A DNA stretch of 64,000 bases, taken from assembly GCA_963853835.1 (NCBI GenBank), contig OY970829.1, forward strand, positions 4,322,446 to 4,386,445. The letters are read 5' to 3'. This document shows, in pieces, positions 56,601 to 64,000 of the stretch. Under the pieces are notes generated by a model. The model saw only the letters and a program-made list of their open reading frames with translations. It was not told the origin of the DNA and did not search any database. This DNA is from Calendula officinalis. Taxonomy: Eukaryota > Streptophyta > Magnoliopsida > Asterales > Asteraceae. The translations under genes and the position numbers were made by a program. Numbering within the stretch: the first letter of the stretch is position 1; each line of letters opens with the position of its first letter.

Positions 56601-57317
56601 TCGTGTATACTAGAATTCGGGGGAAGTTGGGATAAATATTTGTCATTAGCCGAATTTTCTTATAATAATAGTTATCATTCATCGATTGGTATGGCACCGT
56701 ATGAAGCTTTATATGGAAGAAAGTGTCGTACACCTTTGTGTTGGCGAGAAGTGGGAGAAAAGGTGTTGGTGGGGCCCGAGATGATCCTAGATACTAGTGA
56801 TAAAATTCGGATTGTTCGAGAAAGAATGAAAACGGCTCAAGATCGACAAAAGTCTTATGCTGAGAAAAGGCGAAAGCCGATAGAATTTTCGGTGGGCGAT
56901 TATGTGATGTTAAAAGTGTCTCCATGGAAGGGTGTCATGAGATTTGGGAAGAAAGGTAAATTGAGCCCTCGATTTATCGGCCCATTTAAGATCATAGAAC
57001 GGGTCGGAAAGCAAGCTTACCGACTCAAATTACCGGAAGAACTGGCGGGTATTCACAATGTATTTCATGTTAGTTATTTGAGAAAGAGTCTTGGTGAGCA
57101 TGATGAAATGGTGCCGTTGACCGAAGTCAAAGTCAATGAGAAATTGAGGTATATAGAAGAACCGGAAGAAATAATTGACCAAAAATTGGTCAATCTCAAG
57201 AATAAAGAAATTCCGTTAGTGTTAGTAAAGTGGAAGCATCATAAAGGTCCGAATTGCACTTGGGAAAGAAGAGATGATATGATTGGGAAGTATCCGTTCT
57301 TGTTCAAGTCAACCTAA
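53660..57317 (+). pseudogene. G gag knuckles and pol: protease, RT, RNase H, integrase, chromodomain
   Basis: Knuckles CQTCGKNHRGRC and CFGCFEEGHIKSRC, then a third one broken by TGA at 53807-53809. Protease ILFDSRASDSFVSVKFA (usual Gly replaced by Arg, so probably inactive even if made). RT MCIDYRELNKVT and VIVFIDDILVYS (near 55040). TAG at 55235-55237. RNase H FVVYSDASKMGLGCVLM, TAG at 55526-55528, then DLELSAVVFALKIWRHYLYG. A 7-bp tandem duplication CTGAGAA at 56030-56043 shifts the frame. Integrase CNVCAQVKAEHQK, MDLITKLP, VSDRDSRFTSNFW, QTDGQTERRIQTLEDML, GPFKIIERVG. C-terminal chromodomain (YIEEPEEIID, VLVKWKHHKGPNCTWE) to the stop at 57315-57317. Confidence 0.9.
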
Positions 57318-57337
57318 TTTCGGGACGAAATTCTCAA

Positions 57338-57351
57338 AAGGAGGAGGTAAT
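57338..57351 (+). promoter_or_regulatory. Polypurine tract of G
   Basis: AAGGAGGAGGTAAT right before the 3' LTR. Confidence 0.8.
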
Positions 57352-59110
57352 TGTAACATACGTGTTTCTAATTAAAGCATTTTAATTGTTAAGTTCATTA
57401 TTAGATGATAAATGATAAGGAATTATGTCTTGATAGTTAGCATTTGGTGAATAATCTGTGTTAGGGGTGTTTGATTAAGTGTGATAAGTTGAAAGGGACA
57501 AAAAGCTGAAAATTACAGCATCTGGGTAGATAGCGGCGCTATCTTGAAGATAGCGGCGCTATCTTGGCTGGTATCCAACAGCGACCCGTTTTAGCGTGGG
57601 GTAAAACGCGGAAAAATTTAGGAGATAGCGGCGCTATTTCGGGATTAGCGGCGCTATTTAACGCGTGGTCTAGATAGCGGCGCTATCTTGAAGATAGCGG
57701 CGCTATCTAGTGCTGAACATACATAAAAACGGGATTTTGACCCATTTCAGTCCAAGACTTTTCCAGAATTCTCTCTCGACGGGAGTGGACGATTTTTGGT
57801 GATTTTGGGTGTTCTTGGGCAGATTTTAGCTGGAAATCAAAGGGTTATCATCTCTAGTGTTGATTATTAAGGTAATTTACCATCCCTTTCTTCATGCATG
57901 AGTAGAAATTGAGATATTTAGTTGTTAGGTCAAGAACCCTAGTTGAATGTTGAGTTATAAATCTGAAAATTGAGATGGTACTCTTGTGTAACTGAGTATT
58001 TAGCTATGAGAATTGTAGTTAGCATGTGATCATGTGCAAGTATGAGTAAATTGGTGGTCTAGGGTTTTGGTTCATCACCAAGTTAGGGGAAATTGATGAC
58101 TAAGGTATATCCTAGATATGATTATGGTTTAGAATTGTTGTTGAGATGTGTATGTTTGTGTTAGGTAAACAATTGGAAGATTGTGGTGATTGCATCAATC
58201 GGTGTTATTTAAATTGTGATTAAAGGAAGTGTTTGGCTCGTGTTGACAAGTGTTTAATCCCAGGTGAGTTCACTATGTGCAATGTGTATATTTTAAATTA
58301 TATAATATATTTATGTAATGATTAATTGGTACTTGTTTCAATTGGTAACCTTGAATATTGACATGGACTTTGAGACCACCTTGTTGAACCTTAACATTTC
58401 CTTGACCCGTTCGAGTGGATTTCCTTGAGTGATATTTTGTTTCGTGAGGACCCATGGCGGCTCGAGTATTACTTCGTGTAATATGTTGGGCGGTGGACGC
58501 GGGAGTACCTGGCGGAGGAGTGGTATGGACCGTGGTGGTGAAGCTGGATCATGGACTCGGTTAGGGGTGCCATGGTCACCTTCATCGGCCTCATTCCCTA
58601 ATGGCCTAAGAGGGAATGATGCACTTTGTTAAATCTGGAATTCTACTTTGATCATTGTTGACCCGATATTGTCATGTGATACTTTGTGATGTTGTTGTCA
58701 TGCTAACCCGGTATTTTGACCCGTTACTATTGGTTTGTTTATTTATAATGATTTATATAATTATTTAGTATAACATTATACATTGTGGAACTCACTAAGC
58801 TTTTATAGCTTACACGTTTAGTTGTCATCATTTCCAGGCATAGATAAAGGCAAGGGCAAGTGTGATTAGGTACTTGAAGATTGTTTTGCTTGAAGCTTGG
58901 GAAAGCTTCTCTTTTGGTATAGACTTATGACATTTTGATGTATATCTTTTGGGTTGTTAGTTGGTTTGTATCCGATATAGATAGTTGTTTCATGGCTTGT
59001 ATAGTTTCTTTTGGTAATTATATTTAAAACTTATATTTTGGTTAGGTTGTGGAAGGTTTGGTTGTAAATGATGTTTTCAAAAAAGGTCATTATGAAACTT
59101 GGTCCTTACA
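57352..59110 (+). repeat. 3' LTR of element G (1759 bp)
   Basis: Starts TGTAACATACGTG and ends GGTCCTTACA. Six AGATAGCGGCGCTATCT palindromes or near variants at about 57530-57710. Its last 142 bp are copied again in the tandem duplication that follows. Confidence 0.92.
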
Positions 59111-59676
59111 TATAACCATAGACCATGACACCACATAGCATCTATGTGTTTAGCCACAATGTTAACCATTTAAATAGTTGCAGGAAGGTGCATGCCTTTA
59201 GTTTCTTTGGAATATTAAGCATTTGTAACTGCATACCTTGAGTTTCATATATAAATATATAAATTGAGTTAATAGTTATTAAATGCCCAATATTGAACGT
59301 GATATTTAAACACAAATGTAATTATCCGATATAGATAGTTGTTTCATGGCTTGTATAGTTTCTTTTGGTAATTATATTTAAAACTTATATTTTGGTTAGG
59401 TTATGGAAGGTTTGGTTGTAAATGATGTTTTCAAAAAAGGTCATTATGAAACTTGGTCCTTACATATAACCATAGACCATGACACCACATAGCATCTATG
59501 TGTTTAGCCACAATGTTAACCATTTAAATAGTTGCAGGAAGGTGCATGCCTTTAGTTTCTGTGGAATATTAAGCATTTGTAACTACATACCTTGAGTTTC
59601 ATATATAAATATATAAATTGAGTTAATAGTTATTAAATGCCCAATATTGAACGTGATATTTAAACACAAATGTAAT
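58969..59676 (+). repeat. 354-bp tandem duplication across the end of the G LTR and its flank
   Basis: 58969-59322 is repeated at 59323-59676 with only a few differences. Each copy holds the last 142 bp of the LTR plus 212 bp of flanking DNA, so the duplication happened after G inserted. Confidence 0.93.
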
Positions 59677-59914
59677 TAAATGATACGTTATACATGTATG
59701 TACGTTTGAAACCTTTTTAAATATCCAACATTTAAATTCATACGTTTATTTAACCCCAAATACATTCATACATTTACTTGAACCATGTAATTAAATATAA
59801 CATTTAAATCAAGTAATTAAATACAACTTCAATTTTGAAACTCATTTTTTATGTATATATAGATATAGATATTCAGTAAGGTAAGTATAAGATTGGTTCT
59901 TTATTGATCCTACC
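59677..59914. other. AT-rich DNA without recognised features
   Basis: Nothing recognised beyond AT-rich sequence with a short TATATA patch near 59850. Confidence 0.5.
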
Positions 59915-59917
59915 TTA

Positions 59918-60216
59918 GACTGTGCGGTATGGGCCTGTGTGGCGTGGGGGGGAGCTGAGGTGGAAGGAGGGAAACGGTGTGGAGGAGAGGGGCACACCGC
60001 CCCCTACACGGTGTGGGGGTGTGTGGTGCTCGACGGTGGCCACGGGAACGAGTGGTAACGAGCGGGGGGTGAGCATTGAGAGACAAAAGGTGGGACTAAT
60101 CAACACACCACACCACCACTTGTGAGGGGGGTGGTGTTCCCTTTCTTTTAACGGGGTGGTGGTTGCCACATGGACACCACACCACCACACCACCACATGA
60201 CCCATACCCCATAGTC
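59918..60216. mobile_element. Tourist-like MITE (299 bp), GC-rich
   Basis: Ends GACTGTGCGGTATGGGCC and, inverted, GACTATGGGGTATGGGTC; flanked by TTA at 59915-59917 and 60217-60219, typical of PIF/Harbinger. The interior is GC-rich with many CACCACAC/GTGTGG blocks. The frames read across it are not genes. Confidence 0.85.
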
Positions 60217-60219
60217 TTA

Positions 60220-61322
60220 AGGATGTAATTACTAACTTATTCAAACCAATGTGAAACATTGTATCCGCAATATTAATCTATCTAAAAAAATTATTCATTT
60301 TATATTTTTCAAAATACAATGATGTCAAAATATGCCTAAAGTCAAGAGCTCCACGCCTCACCCTTCTTACTTTCTTAGATAGCTCAAGTTTAAAGTCTTA
60401 TGCATTCTTAATTTAATCACTTCGTTTTCCTCACTTGTATATTCTAATCATTGTTCACATGTAATTTTATCTTATTCCTATGAGGATTTATATTGTCTGT
60501 TTAAATGAATATTTAATATCTCATATACTTTATCTAACTGGTTTGTAAAAGAGATGATTTTAATACTACATATAAATAACTTCAAATATTACAATATACA
60601 TCTATCATAGTAAACTATAGAACATACTAAAGCATTAATTGTGATGTTTAAACTGAGATATGTAGTGTTAAAATCTCCTTCAAGTTCGTAAGATTAATGC
60701 AAAAATAATTATTTTATATAATTATTGTATTTACTAGAAAAATTGTTAACATTAGATGGAAGTGACATTTGCTAGTTAGATTATAAGAACCAGAAGGTTC
60801 ACAAGAAATGGCAATTTCATTGGCTGTGTAGGTACACATGCATACATGGAACCACACGATATATATGGAGCCTAGATATTAAGTTTGAGGTTCTTAAATT
60901 TTCAATAAAAAATACAAAACCTAACTATCAAATTAAAGAGGGTCACAAGAAACTTGCCATGGCCCAGAGATTTATACTAGCTAGGAATCAACCATATTTA
61001 TGATTGTGACCACTATCTTCTCAATTTTGGTACTTTAATGACTTTGTGAAGAAAACCGGGAAAATAAGGTTTGTTTTATTGTTTAGTTGTAGAAAAGTTT
61101 TTCTACCCCTTATCTCTATTTTTCTAAGAAAATAAGAAGAGTTTTCATTCTCAAGATAACTACTGAAAATTATGAAAACATGTTCAAATATTCCACTTTC
61201 TATTTTAGAAAATCAGAGAACTTGTTCAAACGTAGTTTTTTCTTGTTTGTTCTCTTTTCATACTATTATTTTATAAAAACAATTGAAACTTTGTATTACT
61301 AAGCAAATCATCATGCTCAATA
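60220..61322. other. AT-rich intergenic DNA without recognised features
   Basis: About 1.1 kb. I see no coding frame of substance, no RNA gene and no TIR pair. Confidence 0.55.
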
Positions 61323-61325
61323 TTA

Positions 61326-61451
61326 TGGCATATTTGGGAAAGCTTATTAAGGGGGCTTATTAGCTTAATAAGCTCAAAATTTAGAGCTTTTTTGGGCTTA
61401 TTAAGCTAATAAGCTAATAAGCTCCCTTAATAAGCTTTCCCAAACACCCCC
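61326..61451. mobile_element. Tourist-like MITE (126 bp), almost a full hairpin
   Basis: Ends TGGCATATTTGGGAAAGC and, inverted, GGGGGTGTTTGGGAAAGC, flanked by TTA at 61323-61325 and 61452-61454. Nearly the whole element is one inverted repeat of GCTTATTAAG/GCTTAATAAG units. Confidence 0.85.
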
Positions 61452-61454
61452 TTA

Positions 61455-61965
61455 GTACCGGCAAAATGGGTGGTTGATTCGGGTTAGGTAACATGTCAAA
61501 TGGTTTCGAATCATAACAGATCATCTTTGTAAGTAGGTTAGATGGTTTGGGTCGACATGTTACTTTTTCGCATAATTTTTTCCTGTTTATTTTTTTCTTC
61601 GTTTATAGTTAATCTTCCATTATTTTCACCTTCCAAAATAATCTCACTCATGTAAACTTTGACATGTTAATAATGCACATGTTGAAACCAATAAGATAGT
61701 CAATGTCTCCTTAAATATAAGAGGCAGATTATTGTTTTCCACCCAGATATGAAAATATGTAAACACATAAAAAATTCATTTAGTTATGTAATTAAGATCA
61801 CTTGTTGAGAATTCTTTCTGGCTCTCACACAGGTTTGATAAAAATAATTAAAACTAAAATGGATCTCACAGAGATGAAACCACTTTAATATTTTTATTGG
61901 TTATTTTAGTGTTAACTATGCCTCTAGGGCACATAATAGAAAAACCCAATCATAGTTGCCCCACA
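61455..61965. other. AT-rich DNA with a probable Mutator-type MITE end
   Basis: No genes. Near 61908-61945 ACTATGCCTCTAGGGCACAT and TAGAAAAACCC resemble, in inverse orientation, the end of the MITE at 36543; I could not find its partner end or a duplication. Confidence 0.45.
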
Positions 61966-61987
61966 CCCCCCCCCCCCCCCCCCCCCC
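61966..61987 (+). repeat. Poly-C run (22 bases)
   Basis: An unbroken C homopolymer flanked by CACA. Exact length is prone to sequencing error. Confidence 0.9.
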
Positions 61988-62643
61988 ACACACTCAAAAT
62001 GATGAATTTTTATCTACGAGCAATGATGGGTCCGCGCGTTGCAGCGAAAATTTTAAAGTATTTTTTTTCTTGAGCAAAAATTATGATTTAATTTATATTG
62101 AATTTTATAAAAACATTTTATTATTGTTTAGTGAGTTTCGATAAAAATTAAAGTATCATAAATTTAGGGATATTTGGTAATTGAATGTTTTCGAGCCTTC
62201 ATGTGAAACCCAAATAAGTGCACTATTAAAATTAATAAAACTATAATTTAAAAATAATTTGTGTTAAAAAGTTAGATAAAAACATTTTAATGAAAACATT
62301 TTAATTTGTTTTTTTATTTTTTGGTTTCTTTTCTCTTTGTGTATCTGTTTTAGCTTCTAGCTTCTTGCTAGTTTTTTAATATATTGCCGTTCAAAAAAAA
62401 TATTGTAAAATGACATCTACCATTATTTATTTTAATTTACAACATGTATACAAATATTTGCGTTTTTAATTTTTAAAAGATCAAAAGCACTTAACCAAGT
62501 TTTTTTTGCTTCTCATAAGTGTCACTAATAGAATGTTTATTTTGTTCATATTATGTGTGAGTTGTAATAAAATAAACAAAATTATGCAATATAAACTTTA
62601 AATGTGGTTTTGTTATATACTTGTACATAATGCATCTTATTTA
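61988..62643. other. AT-rich DNA without recognised features
   Basis: No gene. A GC island GGGTCCGCGCGTTGCAGCG at about 62029-62047 recalls sequence seen near Helitron ends in plants, but nothing else supports this. Confidence 0.45.
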
Positions 62644-62757
62644 CCAAATGATTTATAGCCTAACGGTATCAAGATGATTAGATGTCCAGGTTGTGGGTTC
62701 AAGCCTTATTGTGGCCAAACTGGTTTAGATTTAATAGAGGCATGTGTTAGTCATTCA
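62644..62757 (+). mobile_element. tRNA-derived SINE, degenerate
   Basis: Box A-like TAGCCTAACGGT (62656-62667) and box B-like GGTTCAAGCCT (62696-62706), ending in a short A run near 62757. Flanks AATGCATCTTAT and AATGCATTATAT may be a worn target duplication. It is not a tRNA gene: there is no foldable cloverleaf. Confidence 0.6.
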
Positions 62758-62931
62758 AAAAATGCATTATATATATATTTATCAATTTTTATTTGATTTA
62801 TTTTGCAGTTCGAACGTACTTGTTTGTTACGCGTTACTATATATAATATATTTAAATTTATCATTTAATAAATTTATCATTTAATATATAAATTATTATA
62901 AAGTTTAAGTTTTAAAAGTAAAAATATTGAA

Positions 62932-63123
62932 CCCAATGCTTGTAGCCTAGTGGTATCCAAGGAGGATTTAAGGTGTTGCCTACGACCTATTGGTCATGGG
63001 TTCAAGTCCCGTCGTGGACATAAAAGGTGGAAGGTTCGAGGGAAGGCATACTGCCCCTTGTGAATGTCACTGTCTAGGCTCGAATCACTAACTTACTAAC
63101 TAGCGGTTCAGAAAAAAAAAAAG
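62932..63123 (+). mobile_element. tRNA-derived SINE (192 bp) with perfect 16-bp target duplication
   Basis: Box A TAGCCTAGTGGT (62943-62954), box B GGTTCAAGTCC (62999-63009), an unrelated body, and an A-rich tail (63112-63122). Flanked by AAGTAAAAATATTGAA at 62916-62931 and 63124-63139. Internal Pol III promoter boxes, A tail and duplication together make a SINE. Confidence 0.88.
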
Positions 63124-63262
63124 AAGTAAAAATATTGAATTTCAAGAAGAAAATAAGTAATGATCAAATCTTTTTGGGGGCAATTTTTTTTAGCAAGATA
63201 TTATCAAATTCTTTAAGGGGTAAATGAGAAACATCTAGTGAGTATCCTTAAAAAACTATATA

Positions 63263-63574
63263 CTTCCTCCGATTCAAAATAAGTGATACACTTTCCTTTT
63301 GGGGTGATTCAAAATAAGTGATACACTTTGAAAAGTTTCCTTATTTGGCAAAAAAAATGGGACCCACAACCACTAACTATCTACTTTAATAAAGTGAAAT
63401 GACTCATTTACCCTTACTTTTTACTTTTAAACATCATTAACCTTATTTTATTCAAAAGGTGTGGGACCCATTCCCCACTAACCATCTAATTAATCTAATT
63501 TAATCATCATTGTAATATTTTGCCTCAAAAACCTTGAAACCCTAAGTGTATCACTTATTTTGAATCGAATGAAG
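63263..63574. mobile_element. Stowaway-like MITE (312 bp)
   Basis: Ends CTTCCTCCGATTCAAAATAA and, inverted, CTTCATTCGATTCAAAATAA, flanked by TA (63261-63262, 63575-63576). The same family as 38770-39080, almost the same length. Confidence 0.9.
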
Positions 63575-63645
63575 TATTAATAATAAATAAAAAATATAAA
63601 GAAGAAAAAAAGTAAAGTTGGTTTCCAAGTCAGGTGGGTCTCAAT

Positions 63646-63825
63646 TAGGGGTGAGCACAACAGGGTACCCGCCGGTTCCGATTGGAACCGGAACAGAACC
63701 GGAACCGCAGGTTCCTAAAATCTCGGAACCGGAACCGGAACCTGGAAGACAGGTTCCTAAATTTTCGGAACCGGAACCGGAACCGCCGGTTCCAGAACCG
63801 GTTCCGGTTACCCTGCCTCTAAATT
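63646..63825. repeat. TIR-like element built of GGAACC/GGTTCC repeats
   Basis: Left TTAGGGGTGAGCACAACAGG, right (inverted) TTTAGAGGCAGGGTAACC. Between them GGAACC and its complement occur about 20 times, so the region can fold on itself. Ends of this kind occur in plant hAT-like non-autonomous elements. No clear duplication. Protein frames on both strands are low-complexity Pro/Glu or Gly/Ser and not genes. Confidence 0.6.
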
Positions 63826-64000
63826 CATAAAAAATCAAGTATTACAAACTAAATAAACAAGACAATAAATCACACAAACTACATATATCGTTTAACGATT
63901 ATAAATACCGTTTAACGATTTTAAATATGGTTGAACGAGTTCAAAATAGAAATAAGTGAACAAAAATCACTTTATGGTACTTGACTTCCATATGCAACGA

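Larger units (their letters stand above)
50939..59110 (+). mobile_element. Element G: Ty3/gypsy chromovirus with truncated 5' LTR
   Basis: 5' LTR remnant 50939-52434, primer site 52438, gag, pol ending in a chromodomain, polypurine tract, full 3' LTR 57352-59110. The 5' LTR lacks its first 263 bp; what is left matches 57615-59110 over 1496 bp with roughly 20 differences (about 1.5 percent). G is joined directly to F2, which faces the other way, so a deletion removed the LTR start and the flank. Several coding breaks make it non-autonomous. The C-terminal chromodomain puts it among chromoviruses, probably the Tekay group. Confidence 0.92.

Noticed and set aside
62029..62050. Helitron 3' end (GC-rich CGCGCGTTGC)
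   Set aside because: No good hairpin, no CTAG/CTRR end nearby and no TC start identified.
62943..63010. tRNA gene
   Set aside because: Box A and box B are present but no cloverleaf forms, and an A tail with a 16-bp target duplication shows a SINE.
63618..63838. Pro/Glu-rich and Gly/Ser-rich short proteins on opposite strands
   Set aside because: Mirror translations of the GGAACC hexamer array.

Overview
This is plant nuclear DNA, almost certainly from a eudicot, and close to the whole window is transposable elements. I found no convincing host gene. Evidence: Ty1/copia and Ty3/gypsy polyproteins, primer-binding sites matching plant initiator tRNA-Met (TGGTATCAGAGC), Stowaway, Tourist, hAT and Mutator-type MITEs, an L1-type LINE with a plant zf-RVT domain, tRNA-derived SINEs, and AT-rich DNA between elements. 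I cannot name the species.

Left part (1-36003): a nest of five copia elements. The host element, A, lies on the minus strand (5' LTR 35813-35998, gag 34986-35768, zinc-knuckle end 15746-16007, protease/integrase 2586-4260). Three elements broke it. E is cut by the window start and its last LTR ends near 2585. C (4313-15745) is a young SIRE-type copia with 491-bp LTRs and target duplication GTTTA. B (16008-34990) has about 690-bp LTRs and target duplication CTGAC. B was itself broken by a second SIRE copy, D (21713-32170), whose 5' end is missing. B also carries in its leader a fold-back element packed with palindromes and a hAT MITE.

The SIRE elements are the most interesting content. Each has LTR, gag, pol, then an extra transcription unit before the 3' LTR. 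In both copies this unit has a hairpin, a TATAAATA box 130 or 131 bp before the ATG, a first exon, a GT-AG intron of 686 or 638 bp in the same phase, and a second exon. C keeps one frame across the splice (1060 codons). Both elements are also saturated with the heptamer ATACTGA/TCAGTAT: about 46 in C and 30 in D by hand count, against one or two expected by chance. The copies lie in both orientations, in several reading frames, and in LTRs, intron and exons alike. This looks like an element-wide binding site, perhaps read by a protein the element makes.

Middle (36004-42900): AT-rich DNA with a Mutator-type MITE, a 1.07-kb TIR element holding a GC-rich minisatellite, a degenerate hAT MITE with two Stowaway MITEs inside it, a TA microsatellite, a 5'-truncated LINE with a perfect 15-bp target duplication, and another Stowaway.

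Right part (42898-59676): two minus-strand gypsy fragments (F1: LTR-gag; F2: protease-RT-RNase H-integrase) overlapping by about 380 bp of almost identical sequence, then a plus-strand gypsy chromovirus G with a 75-bp intron in gag, a C-terminal chromodomain and LTRs with six 17-bp palindromes. G has lost the start of its 5' LTR and abuts F2. A 354-bp tandem duplication spans the end of its 3' LTR. The last 4.3 kb holds two Tourist-like MITEs, a poly-C run, two SINEs, a Stowaway and a GGAACC-rich TIR element.
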